Origin: Vandiemenella viatica
Taxonomy: Eukaryota; Arthropoda; Insecta; Orthoptera; Morabidae
DNA: 64,000 nucleotides
Direction: 5' to 3'
Assembly: GCA_031002005.1 (NCBI GenBank)
Contig: JARYHS010008074.1
Coordinates: 179,762,494-179,826,493 of the forward strand
A program made the translations under genes and the position numbers. Under the pieces are notes generated by a model. It was not told the origin of the DNA. It saw nothing but the letters and a program-made list of their open reading frames with translations, and ran no database searches. Numbering within the stretch: position 1 is the first letter of the stretch; every line of letters begins with the position of its first letter. This document shows positions 35,624 to 45,290 of the stretch, in pieces.

Positions 35624-36342
35624 CACGGAATTACATCAGAATTATCATTGTGACATGTTTTCTGCTCATGAGCATTTCGTTGAACCACACTTCCTGTCAC
35701 GATTTCACTAAGTCAAATTTTACCTCTCTTCCGATTCATGTTAATCCATGTTTCTAATTGGTCATGGAAAGTTTGTGATAGGTTACGGTAAATTAACCAA
35801 ACATTGACTGATTTTCTTTATTCTATAATGTGATTGCTACTTGGTTTCTTACTGTTCTTATGCGTATTTTAACCTGGCATATCTATTTATAAATACGTAT
35901 TCTCTATGTTGCCTATCATGGCCAACTTTATCCGCTAGTGTTATAATAATCCCATATGTTCTATCAAGGATTTTAGTGGAAACATTTTCTCAAGATTTCA
36001 TTTGCTTTCGAAAAAACTACATAACCTTTTCTGCTATATCTTACCGTTTTGAATAACGGAATCTGTTTTGCCGATAGTATCTGACAGGAATATAAAATTA
36101 GTTTTTTTTTTTAACTAGGGACCTCAGATGGGTGAATTCAATGTCAGTATCATTACAGCTGGCAAGCGATAGAGTAAACGAACGGAAAAAAATCGGCCTT
36201 CTCTTTCTGAATGATTGGTCTAGAAAATTTTCAGAAAACTAGTGGTGACCGTAATAGAGATAGAACCCTTGTATTCCGAATGCTGAACCCTAACGTTAAT
36301 ATCTCAGAGAAAATTCTTTGTGTCCCTAATTTTATATATATA
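35624..36342. other. Unassigned AT-rich DNA left of the gypsy element
   Basis: Contains the weak upstream coding-like stretches mentioned for the small frame at 35459, and a (TA)n run at about 36334-36353. Nothing else is recognised. Confidence 0.4.
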
Positions 36343-36366
36343 TACATATACTTCTGGTATTACGCC
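36343..36366 (-). repeat. 3' end of a SINE family A copy, cut off by the gypsy insertion
   Basis: The sequence TATTACGCC just before the LTR continues, across the insertion, with TCCTCTACTACTAGGTCATT at 41662. Together they correspond to the TTACGCCTC...CGAGGTCATTAG 3' end of SINE copies such as 17980. ACGCC (36362-36366) is the left target duplication of the LTR element. Confidence 0.65.
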
Positions 36367-36811
36367 TGAAGTGAACTACACTTAACGGTTCCTTGAAGTT
36401 TATTACTCGGTACACAATACAACAGGTAAACCATAAACAAATGTGGGTACAGTTATCAGAAGACCGTCGAGAATTTCAGCCTGGTCCTGATCCGGGGTAG
36501 AGTGACGGCTTCTACTTCTCGCGAACTTCCGGTGGTCTTCTGTAGTTGACGCTGGTTCAGCGGTCAGGCTGGAACTGGCGGTGGAGCGGCCGGCTACGCT
36601 TATATAGGCGGCCTGGCGCAGGAATTCCGTTGTGTGGTAGTACGGCGACCTCTGTAAGAAATAGTCCCACTTAGCTTCTAGATGATTCTATTTGTTTTCC
36701 TGGTTTGTTTTGATGCCTCTGCGCCTGTTTGGAGTCGTATATGTATCCCGGCGTGCAGGCGCGTTGTGTGTGAGGTCTGCCTGGCAGGGGCCTTTACTGG
36801 CAGACTGAACA
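36367..36811 (-). repeat. 3' LTR of the intact gypsy element
   Basis: 445 bp, matching 41210-41656 except for G/A at one site and two missing single bases, one of them in the terminal TGTTCAG (TGTTTCAG in the 5' LTR). It carries the same TATATAA box (36600-36606, minus) and AATAAA polyadenylation signal (36399-36404, minus). The first 18 nt of this LTR, read on the minus strand, supply the last five codons and the stop of Gag-Pol. Confidence 0.97.
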
Positions 36812-39800
36812 TACCTCCCTCCCGGGGGGGGGGGGGGAAGCGATGTCTGCGACGTCTGCGAGGTCGTCTGCCGCGGCGCCCTGGAGCAGACTATGAAGGC
36901 TACCTCCAGGGGAGTACGGAGCTGTTCCCCTGGCGATGCGTGCCGACCTGCGTCGTGGTGCAGGTTGTGGTGGAGGTACTTGTGGAGCTAACGGCATCGG
37001 TTCGTCGGCGTCGATGGCCGGGGGCTGTACGGGGGGCGCTGAAGATGGTCCCCGCAGGTGGTCGAGAGGCTGCGGCTGAAGGGTGTCGGAGCGACCGACA
37101 GGTTGTGGCGTCGTTGGTGGCGCTGTAACTGTCCCTGAGCAACGGTTAGACGGCAGGAGTGGTGGAGGTGGCAGGGAAGGAGAGGAAGAAGTGGATGGCC
37201 GTGCCGTGGTGGAAGAGGACGGTGCCGTGGGGTAGCGGGGACGTAGTTGGTTTCGATGGCGTCGCACTATCCGGCCATCCAGGCTGACGTCGAACAGTTG
37301 GCGGCCCCGGGGCCGCTGGATGACCCCCGGAAGCCAACCGGCCCGGGAGCCAAACCCGCGGGCCCAGACTAGGGAGCCCGGGGTGAAACGGAATGGGCCC
37401 GAAGGTACCTGTACTTTGGGCGGGGGTAAGAGGAGATGGAGGAGAGTGCGAGGTTGGCGGCCATGCAGCAATTCCGCCGGGCTTTTGGCCCCCACTGGAG
37501 TGGTTCGATAGGAACTGAGGAAGAGTGTCAATGCCTCTTCGAGTTTGTGACTTGTGGTGTATTTGGTCATTTGGGTTTTGAATGTTCTGACTAGCCGTTC
37601 CGCCTCCCCGTTAGATTGGGGGTGGAAGGGCGGGGTGAGGAGGTGTTGGATATTGTTGGCGGTACAGAAGGATAGGAATTCCCGACTTCGAAATTGCGGT
37701 CCGTTATCTGTGACGATAGCGTATGGTAATCCTTCGATGGAAAAGATCTTCGTGAGGGCTGAAATGGTGACCTCTGTGGTGATTGTGGAGCAACGGACGA
37801 CATATGGGAAGTGGGAAAAGGCATCCGTCACTAGGAGCCACTGGTGGCCTAGGAATGGGCCAGCGAAGTCGAGGTGAATGCGTTCCCAGGGTCCGGACGG
37901 TGCCGGCCAGGAAAGGAACTTTTGAGGGGGGCGGGGCAGTTGTTGGGCACAGATGGTACAGCGCCGCACCATCTCCGTGACATCCGTGGTAAGGCCGATC
38001 CAGAATACATGGCGTCTGGCAAGGGATTTGGTGCGGGCAATTCCCCAGTGTCCTTGGTGGAGAGTTTGGAGGATTGTCGGTTGTAGGGATCTCGGAACGA
38101 CGACCCTCGGGGTGGAATTTGGTTCTGTGCGGAGGAGCACTCCCTCTACTACTGAGAGCTGGTGGCGGATGGAGTAGTAGAACTTGAGGTCTTGATGATG
38201 GCGTGGAGGGGAACGTGTTTGCCACCCGTGTTGGATGTGGTGTCGGATGACACGGAGGAGGGGGTCCTCCCCTGTGGCTGCCGCGACTTTTGAGGCCGTG
38301 ACTGGAAATGTCTTCAGTGCTTCTTGTATGTCATCGTCGATCTGGAACACCAGAAGTTCCGACTTGTCGAAGGCAAGGTCTGGTCCCTGCGGTAGTCTGG
38401 ATAAGGCGTCTGCATTGGCATGCCTGGAGGTGGTACGGAAATGCATGGTATATCTGAACTGGGACAGGAATAGTGCCCAACGCTGGATGCGGTGGGATGT
38501 TTTGGTAGGCAGACGTGTGGACGGATCAAATAGTGATAGGAGTGGCTTGTGGTCGGTAATGAGATGAAAAGAAATCCCATATAAAAGGGAATAGAATTTG
38601 GAGCAGGCAAAAACAATAGCTAGCGCCTCTTTCTCGATTTGAGAATATTTAAGCTGAGCAGCCGATAGGGCTTTGGAGATGTAAGCTACGGGGCGTTCCG
38701 TGCCATCTGGTAATTTATGAGACAGAACTGCCCCCACACCGTAATCGGATGCATCTGTGGCAAGTATCAAGGGGAGGTTTGGAGTGTATGGCATGAGGCA
38801 TGCTGCGGACTTGAGCTGCTGTTTAAGGGTGTGGAATGCGGTCTCGCAAGCTGGGGTCCAACGGAACGGGACATTCTTGCGACAGAGGTGGTACAGGGGT
38901 GCTGCCACTTGTGCTGCTGAGGGTATAAATTTTCTGTAGTATGAAATCTTGCCTAAAAAAGATTTCAACTGATGTAGATCCTGAGGCCGAGGTAAGTTGG
39001 AAATAGCGTCCACATAGGAAAATGCTGGGGAAATGCCTTCCTGAGCGATGATGTGACCCAGGTAGGAAATGGATTGTTGAAAAAATTGACACTTGGAAAG
39101 GTTGCATTTCAATCCTGCTGCACGGAGGCGGAGGAAGAGTAGGCGGAGGTTGGTCATGTGTTCGGCAGCGGAGGGTCCCGTGACGACTATGTCGTCGAGA
39201 TAGTTGATGCATCCCGGAATATCCTGGAGAAGTTGTTCGAGATACCGTTGAAAAATCGCTGGAGCACTGGCCAAGCCGAACATGAGCCGGTTGAGTTGGA
39301 AGAGGCCAGAGGGAGTGTTGATGACTGTGTATTGTCGGGACTGGATATCCAAAGGGATTTGAAGGTATGCTTCTGCCAGGTCAATTTTTGTAAAGTAGGT
39401 ACCTCCTGCTAGTTTACGGAAGAGGTCGTCCGGTCTCGGAAGTGGATAATCGTCTACCAGCAGATGCGGGTTGACGGTGGTCTTAAAGTCACCACAGAGA
39501 CGTAAGCGGCGTCCTGGCTTCTGAACTATGACCAACGGCGTGGCCCAGGGGCTGAACCGCACCGGCTGGAGGATCCCTTCGTCTTGGAGACGTTGAAGTT
39601 CTTCCTGAAGTGGTTGTTGAAGCGCTACGGGTACCTGGCGTGCCCGGAAGTATCGAGGCCGTACGTCCGGCCGGAGTTGGAGTGATGCTTCGAAGTCCTT
39701 TGCACAGCCGACGCCTGGTGAGAACAGGTCCTGAAACTCGGTGCAAAGGGCGTCCACTTCAGGAAAAGGAACATGCTGAGATACGAGGTGTATGTTATCC

Positions 39801-41173
39801 TCAATTGAAAATCCGAATAAGCGGAAAGCGTCCAGTCCAAATAAGTCTGCTGTGAGAGAACTGTTAACTACTAAAAAGGGGACTGAACGATGTACAGACT
39901 TATACATGACGTTTGCTGTGAATTGTCCCAGGAGTGCTATTTCCTGTTTGTTGTATGTCAGGAGGCGCTTGGGGGCCGGCGAGAGGGGGGGCGAGCCAAT
40001 TTGCACATAAGTAGTATAATTAAGCAATGAGACTGCTGCTCCTGTGTCGACTTGTAGGCGCAGAGGCTTGCCATTGACCGTAACGTCAATAAAAAGTTTG
40101 GATGCAGTGGAAGTGTCTACCTGATTGATATCCATAGGTGCGCCGCTCAACCTGTCTTGGTAAGACCCTGGGCGGCGAGAGCCGGGATTGGCATTGGTGG
40201 TGTTGGTGCGGCAGACGGACGCCAGGTGTCCTTCCTTGCCGCAACGTGAGCATTCAGCCCAACGATCCGGACAATTTTCCCTCTCATGTGCTGAATAACA
40301 GGCGGGGCAGGAGGGTAGGCGGAGCGGGCTGCGGCGTCGGCGCTGCGGGATCCGCTGCTGCTGCCGAGACTTGGTGCCCCTGCCGGAACGGGCCGGTTCG
40401 ATGTCCTTCTGAGGAAGCGGTCCCCGGTTGTGGTGTCGGGAGGAGCGCGACTGGGAGCTCTGGATGGCGGCGACGTCCTGTGTGTCCTCTACGTCGGTTC
40501 GGATTGCGGCCACATCCGCCCAGGACTCCAGGCGGCGATCTGCGGCCGTAGATATTTCGAATTTGTAGGCAAGTTCGATGACCTGCTCCAGGGATGGGTC
40601 CTCTAACTTGAGGGCGTCATGCCGGAGTGCGGCATCTGGTGCAGCCTGTATGATGTGATCACGCACCATGTCGTCGGCGTAGGATTCGTGGGAACAACGA
40701 GTTTGAAACTTACATTTTCTGCTAAGGCCTTGGAGTTCGGCCGCCCACTGGCGATACGTCTGATCGGGCTTCTTCCGGCATTGATAGAATTCGACGCGGG
40801 CCGCGACGACATGGTACCGGCGTCTGTAGTATGCATTCAGTGTCGTACAGATGGTCGTGAAGGTGAGGGTGTCGGGGTCTTGTGGCTGAAGTTTGGTGAG
40901 CAAGACATACATCTTCGATTGGTTCCAGGAAAGGAAATATGCACGTTGGTCTTCTTCTTTGGTTATGTGGTGAATTGCGAAGTGTTGTCTTATGCGCTTC
41001 TCGTAGGTCTCCCATTCCTCGACGTCGTCGTTGAATGCTGGGAACGGAGGCGGGGCCGTGGGTTGGCGGAGATTCCTGACTTCCGCAATCAGTTGTCTCT
41101 GAGATTCGAAGAACTGATGTAGAAGTCCTTGGAGGAACTGTTGCCATTCCGTAGGTGCTGCTGGCGTAGCCAT
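36794..41173 (-). CDS. Gag-Pol polyprotein of a Ty3/gypsy retrotransposon (1459 aa)
   Basis: It encodes everything for capsid formation, reverse transcription and integration. Residues 1 to about 280 are Gag-like (starts MATPAAPTEW). Two zinc knuckles follow: C289-C292-H296-C301 and C308-C311-H316-C321. The aspartic protease motif DTGA is at 376-379. Reverse transcriptase covers about 510-690, with catalytic D598 and YLDD at 658-661. RNase H covers about 800-925 (D807, E847, D874, D922). Integrase has a zinc-binding H1039/H1042/C1072/C1075 and a catalytic D1102, D1156, E1192 set. A chromatin-facing C-terminal domain (about 1265-1315) and a Pro/Ser-rich tail complete the protein. No frameshift separates gag from pol, so Gag and Pol are probably made in one chain and cut by the protease. 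The chosen ATG lies 36 nt inside the 5' LTR boundary and is the first in frame. The frame runs through the polypurine tract and stops inside the 3' LTR. A 14-15-nt C run codes for the SPPPPG tail and is slippage-prone. Confidence 0.97.
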   Translation of the reverse strand: MATPAAPTEWQQFLQGLLHQFFESQRQLIAEVRNLRQPTAPPPFPAFNDDVEEWETYEKRIRQHFAIHHITKEEDQRAYFLSWNQSKMYVLLTKLQPQDPDTLTFTTICTTLNAYYRRRYHVVAARVEFYQCRKKPDQTYRQWAAELQGLSRKCKFQTRCSHESYADDMVRDHIIQAAPDAALRHDALKLEDPSLEQVIELAYKFEISTAADRRLESWADVAAIRTDVEDTQDVAAIQSSQSRSSRHHNRGPLPQKDIEPARSGRGTKSRQQQRIPQRRRRSPLRLPSCPACYSAHERENCPDRWAECSRCGKEGHLASVCRTNTTNANPGSRRPGSYQDRLSGAPMDINQVDTSTASKLFIDVTVNGKPLRLQVDTGAAVSLLNYTTYVQIGSPPLSPAPKRLLTYNKQEIALLGQFTANVMYKSVHRSVPFLVVNSSLTADLFGLDAFRLFGFSIEDNIHLVSQHVPFPEVDALCTEFQDLFSPGVGCAKDFEASLQLRPDVRPRYFRARQVPVALQQPLQEELQRLQDEGILQPVRFSPWATPLVIVQKPGRRLRLCGDFKTTVNPHLLVDDYPLPRPDDLFRKLAGGTYFTKIDLAEAYLQIPLDIQSRQYTVINTPSGLFQLNRLMFGLASAPAIFQRYLEQLLQDIPGCINYLDDIVVTGPSAAEHMTNLRLLFLRLRAAGLKCNLSKCQFFQQSISYLGHIIAQEGISPAFSYVDAISNLPRPQDLHQLKSFLGKISYYRKFIPSAAQVAAPLYHLCRKNVPFRWTPACETAFHTLKQQLKSAACLMPYTPNLPLILATDASDYGVGAVLSHKLPDGTERPVAYISKALSAAQLKYSQIEKEALAIVFACSKFYSLLYGISFHLITDHKPLLSLFDPSTRLPTKTSHRIQRWALFLSQFRYTMHFRTTSRHANADALSRLPQGPDLAFDKSELLVFQIDDDIQEALKTFPVTASKVAAATGEDPLLRVIRHHIQHGWQTRSPPRHHQDLKFYYSIRHQLSVVEGVLLRTEPNSTPRVVVPRSLQPTILQTLHQGHWGIARTKSLARRHVFWIGLTTDVTEMVRRCTICAQQLPRPPQKFLSWPAPSGPWERIHLDFAGPFLGHQWLLVTDAFSHFPYVVRCSTITTEVTISALTKIFSIEGLPYAIVTDNGPQFRSREFLSFCTANNIQHLLTPPFHPQSNGEAERLVRTFKTQMTKYTTSHKLEEALTLFLSSYRTTPVGAKSPAELLHGRQPRTLLHLLLPPPKVQVPSGPFRFTPGSLVWARGFGSRAGWLPGVIQRPRGRQLFDVSLDGRIVRRHRNQLRPRYPTAPSSSTTARPSTSSSPSLPPPPLLPSNRCSGTVTAPPTTPQPVGRSDTLQPQPLDHLRGPSSAPPVQPPAIDADEPMPLAPQVPPPQPAPRRRSARIARGTAPYSPGGSLHSLLQGAAADDLADVADIASPPPPGREVCSVCQ
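36812..36823 (-). promoter_or_regulatory. Polypurine tract (plus-strand primer) of the gypsy element
   Basis: On the minus strand GGGAGGGAGGTA abuts the TG of the 3' LTR, the position where reverse transcriptases of this class start plus-strand DNA. It is also protein-coding (codons for Gly-Arg-Glu-Val), an overlap of cis signal and coding sequence. Confidence 0.9.
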
Positions 41174-41190
41174 GATGGTCGAGAGTTCTT

Positions 41191-41208
41191 ATCCCAACCT
41201 TGTCGCCA
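41191..41208 (-). promoter_or_regulatory. Primer-binding site resembling the 3' end of tRNA-Ser(GCU)
   Basis: One base after the 5' LTR the minus strand reads TGGCGACAAGGTTGGGAT. From memory, the complement of the tRNA-Ser(GCU) 3' end (with CCA) is TGGCGACGAGGATGGGAT, which agrees at 16 of 18 positions. Initiation of minus-strand DNA from a serine tRNA is known in mag-type elements, which supports the family placement. Confidence 0.75.
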
Positions 41209-41209
41209 C

Positions 41210-41656
41210 TGAAGTGAACTACACTTAACGGTTCCTTGAAGTTTATTACTCGGTACACAATACAACAGGTAAACCATAAACAAATGTGGGTACAGTTATC
41301 AGAAGACCGTCGAGAATTTCAGCCTGGTCCTGATCCGGGGTAGAGTGACGGCTTCTACTTCTCGCGAACTTCCGGTGGTCTTCTGTAGTTGACGCTGGTT
41401 CAGCGGTCAGGCTAGAACTGGCGGTGGAGCGGCCGGCTACGCTTATATAGGCGGCCTGGCGCAGGAATTCCGTTGTGTGGTAGTACGGCGACCTCTGTAA
41501 GAAATAGTCCCACTTAGCTTCTAGATGATTCTATTTGTTTTCCTGGTTTGTTTTGATAGCCTCTGCGCCTGTTTGGAGTCGTATATGTATCCCGGCGTGC
41601 AGGCGCGTTGTGTGTGAGGTCTGCCTGGCAGGGGCCTTTACTGGCAGACTGAAACA
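41210..41656 (-). repeat. 5' LTR of the intact gypsy element (promoter)
   Basis: 447 bp, TGTTTCAG...TTCA on the minus strand. TATATAA at 41443-41449 and AATAAA at 41242-41247 (both minus) place the transcription start about 230-240 nt and the poly(A) signal about 410 nt into the LTR. Transcription would run toward lower coordinates into Gag-Pol. Confidence 0.97.
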
Positions 41657-41661
41657 ACGCC

Positions 41662-41850
41662 TCCTCTACTACTAGGTCATTAGAGGTGGGAAAGGACTGG
41701 GTACAAGGAGCGGAAAGGAATTCGATCATATTATTTTCAAGGAACAATTCCGACATCCGCCTGGACTGATTTTGGGAAACCATAGAAAACCCAATTCTGG
41801 GTGCCCGGACGGAGATATCAACCCGCGTCCTCCCGAATTGGAGGCTAAGG
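41662..41850 (-). repeat. SINE family A copy split by the gypsy element
   Basis: CTAGTAGTAGAGG and CCTAATGACC-like words near 41675, the central block (GGAATTCGATCAT, AACAATTCCGACATCC) and the tRNA-like head remnant (CTCCAATTCGGGAGGACG, minus) identify the family. The 3' end continues across the LTR element at 36343-36366. Many substitutions show that the SINE is much older than the LTR element that landed in it. Confidence 0.78.
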
Positions 41851-43430
41851 TGTATTTTAAGTAAGTTCTGTAATAATTAATTGATCTGAAAGTTGATAAT
41901 CTGCTAATACAATGCTTGCTGAAGAGTTTAGAAATTGTGTTTCATGTTTAAATATTGTCTATGTTGTTTCAGACATGTTTTCTAATTATTACGATGTCTG
42001 CTTCTACCCGATTGTGACGCGTTGTCATTCTTCAAGCTAAGAGGAAATTGAATTGTTTAAGTGATGTGAGTCATCATTTACATTTCGGTGGATCACTCTG
42101 GTTGTCCGATGTTACCTCAAATTTGCCGTGTCATTCACTCTACGTTATGGCTCGATAGAGTTAACAGGTAGCTTATTTTCGGAAAAGATACTACAGTGAT
42201 GGTTGTGATTTTAGTTAATTCTGCACTTCGTCGACTGAATTCTCTTCGGATTTCACTGTATAGAAACTTTGGCTATCTATAATAAACGTAACATTAAAGT
42301 ATACGATAGAGGACTTCGGTACTATCCGCCAATACGGTACAGTGCATCGAGGGGCTATTTTAGGTGGTTTTCCGCAGACATCAAAGCGAATGGTGGGATG
42401 GTTCCCAATCTTCGCCTCATAAACTACACGTTTAACAAATAAAAAATTACTCCTAACACAGTCAGAACATAGTTACTCGTTTCACAGACAGATCACAATA
42501 ATTCCCTTCCCTCCATTAGTACGTAGGACGGCCTGGCAGGAGGTACAAAATGCTGGAGTCAGCAAGGCCATGCGACCATAATACCAAAGCTCGGATACTG
42601 ACCATCCCAATCATGAGTAAAAACTCATCGAAGGTCTCCGATCCGTAATGTTGGGAAAAGGTGGTGAAGAAGAAGATACAGGACTCTGAATTGTGTTATC
42701 GATGGAATTTCATCATTCGTTATACCAAACTAGTTATTATATTGGAACGTCTGGTTCTGATAACGTCAGAGGTAACAGAAATAGCGACAGATCTTTGACA
42801 AAATAGTAGGTGTAGGGTTCCAAGTGACAATACAATTGAGCAAGTACTTAATCATTGAAGCTAAAAATTAGCAAGGCGGTCATGCAGTTAAACATAGTAA
42901 TCATTCAGGATTTCTCAAATCAAAGCCCTTCTGAAATGGGTTAACTCAAACAGAAAATTTTGTCAATCAGTACAGATTCCGCGTTGCTCTTAAATGATAA
43001 ATGATTTTTATGGTGGCAACAAGACACAAAAAGGGTATTTTATGTTTTATTTCATTATGACTTAATCGAAAATGCAAAATTAGACAATAATTGCAGTTTA
43101 TTAAATGAATGTTTCTCTATTTATTGGGGGTTAGCTATTATTCTTCTAGCAGCGCTCTTTCTTTGCGAATCAACGAGTGTATAAATTAAGACTTTCGAAC
43201 GGAAATTTTTCAGATATTTTTGTTTAATTTTATTTACTGTGTCTATGCAGCCTGAGTCACCAACGCATTTATTTAAATAGTTGTAAGATGGTGATTAATG
43301 TAGGCCATAAATTCAGCTTCGAAGATGTACTGCCCTGTTGTTAAAGAAAAAAATCTCTAATTCCTACGATACCTCGTTTAATGTGACAAATAAAATAGAA
43401 GAATACCTTCGGAATTACTGCACTTGGAAG
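41851..43430. other. Unassigned DNA
   Basis: Mostly AT-rich. The segment 42510-42670 (GTACGTAGGACGGCCTGGCA to GGTGGTGAAGAAGAAG) has the look of an old dispersed repeat but has no second copy in the window. Confidence 0.4.
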
Positions 43431-43640
43431 CCGTGTATTGGTTGTTGCTTGCTGTGGGGGGCAGCCTGCCCTGGGACGGTTGCGGCTCGCTAATGAATAT
43501 CGATGGAGGTCCGAGGGCCTCCGTGGCCATAAGTCAGTACGGCTGCTAATTGTGGGCGCCGTCTCGACACCCTGGTATGGGCCTCATTAGTGCACGTCGA
43601 CCACTGTTAACACGACGCACGACCAGTACGGGACACCTTG
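43431..43640. other. GC-rich non-repeat patch, candidate regulatory DNA
   Basis: It contains GCTCGCTAATGAATATCGAT and GGCTGCTAATTGTGGGCGCC, homeodomain-type TAAT cores embedded in GC-rich sequence, and no repeat-family words. In AT-rich insect genomes such islands are often conserved elements or exons; neither can be shown here. Confidence 0.25.
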
Positions 43641-44739
43641 TATACCACTAAACCTGACGTCAATACCACAAATTTCCTTCAAAAAATTAATGCTGCTAGA
43701 GAAATAGCTTCAGAAACTAACGAGAAGAGACTAAACCTTAACCTAACATATTAAATCCGAGTTACAGTTTAATTCATTTAGATTACGCATCTGGATTTGG
43801 AATGCCGTCTGCAAGTGGTGAATAACGTTATTTCTAACATCCATTTGTGATTATCATATATTTTAGTACGCTGCATTTGATGTTGTAGACATAAAAACTG
43901 CCGATTTTGATGCGCAGGTTTATAATGAAGTAAATAAGGTGGAATATCGACCAAGTGTTCTTTGGTGATTATAACATCGGCAAACCAGAAATAATATAGC
44001 TCTGGCTTACAAGGGATATTAATATCAATTATTTGTGAAGGGCAGACTCTCAAGTACCGACATCAGTAAAATGGTTCAGACTGGTGGATTTGGTTAGTAC
44101 GTGGAATTCTTTGTTCCGCTTCTCGTACGTGTACTGTTCGGAGATACCCGTGGAAGTCGGAGTAACAGTGGTTATTAGCTTATACGTACGCTCATTGAAC
44201 TACTACATGTAGCAGTCGGTTTTAAAGAGGAAAATCGGGTTTAAATTGTGGCTATATAAGGTGGATAGCCCATGGATTACCACCAAACGAGTTTACTTTT
44301 AAAATCATATACTAGTCCACATACCGCGTTTTTCGGCCGGTGACTTGTTACATTCCTGTAATTCAAAGATTAACAAAAGAATGAAGGAAAGATAAAAATA
44401 TGTCAATTGTGGTGATCCTGTTGTAAGTTATGAATTTAACAGAGTTTTTAAAGAATAAGTTGATGAGATGCCTTCGTAACTTCTAAAATTTCTGTGAGAT
44501 GATGATTTCCAAAGATTATGCAAACTGCCATCAAAGTGTCATGAAGGATGAAATAATCCATCTTATTTTAGTAAAAATCTCATCTACACACTTCTGAAGA
44601 AATAACAAACTGATAAATTAAAGCATTATGGTACTTTCAGTGAAACGCACTTCAAAATTACTGTCTAGGATAATATACGGTGTAATAGAAATAATAACAG
44701 GAAAAATTTAAGATGAAAATCATTTTTTTTTAAAATGAA
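43641..44739. other. Unassigned AT-rich DNA
   Basis: A 91-codon minus frame (43778-44053) has no recognised motif. A telomere-like CCTTAACCTAACAT near 43735 is a single short occurrence and not an array. Confidence 0.4.
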
Positions 44740-45290
44740 GGTGTACAAGAGAAGTATTTCTGGCTTTTATGTTAATACTAGAACGGGGAATTAAGAAAGT
44801 AAAGGAGACTTTTATGGCGTTTATTTAATTAGAAAAATATTTAATAATATTGATGGAACAAAATTATCAATCTCGTAAAATAAATACGTCTAAAATCTCG
44901 AGGTAGATTAATAATTTATACCAGAATCAGATTGCTACAGTAAAAATAGAAAAGCACGAGACACACAAATAAGTTAAAAGTGGAATGAGACAAGGCTGTG
45001 GTCGGCGACCATTAACATTCTGCTTGCATGATGAGGAGGCGATTAATTGAAAAAAGTGGCATAAGTAATCAAGGATAATTAAAATCCAATATTCTTAGAT
45101 TTTCTGATGACATTTCTTCTTACCAGCACAGGTCGAAGATATTGAAAAATAACTTAAAAAATACTGAGGGAAGAATTTGGGCGAAATATATACCTAAAAT
45201 AAGACCAAAAGTTATGAAATAAATCAGAAATGATAGTATAGTTAAAAATAAACGAAAAGTGACTGAAATGTCAATATCTGAGGTTCAACA
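44740..45290 (+). pseudogene. Heavily decayed LINE reverse transcriptase, sister of the 22869 relic
   Basis: Through many stops and frameshifts one can read NLYQNQIATVKIEKHE, VKSGMRQGC, EEAIN and, after a lost FADD box, QVEDIEK. This is the same order and wording as VKKGVRQ...EEAI...FADD...EDIEK in the minus-strand relic at 22869-23226. The two are old copies of one LINE family on opposite strands. An upstream AFI.LEK word near 44818 extends the match. Confidence 0.65.

Larger units (their letters stand above)
36367..41656 (-). mobile_element. Complete, recently inserted Ty3/gypsy LTR retrotransposon (5290 bp)
   Basis: It has two LTRs (445 and 447 bp) with TG...CA ends, a 5-bp target duplication ACGCC (36362-36366 and 41657-41661), a primer-binding site, a polypurine tract, and one Gag-Pol frame that fills nearly all internal DNA. 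The LTRs differ by one substitution and two single-base indels, so the insertion is young. The element is strikingly GC-rich compared with flanking DNA. There is no envelope frame. Single-frame Gag-Pol, integrase type and Ser-tRNA-like primer site suggest the mag-like or K02A2.6-like part of Ty3/gypsy; that clade placement is inference. All parts needed for autonomous movement appear intact. Confidence 0.97.

Noticed and set aside
36812..36840. Envelope-like third open frame next to the 3' LTR, which would make the gypsy element an errantivirus
   Set aside because: The integrase and Pro-rich tail run directly to the LTR; there is no room for an envelope gene.
36682..41783. Many open frames on the plus strand and in other minus frames across the gypsy element (for example 36682-37128, 40138-40551, 40619-41122, 40722-41258)
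   Set aside because: They are shadows of the GC-rich Gag-Pol frame, with no domain motifs of their own.
43731..43752. Telomere-like CCTTAACCTAACAT
   Set aside because: A single imperfect occurrence; no TTAGG array anywhere in the window.
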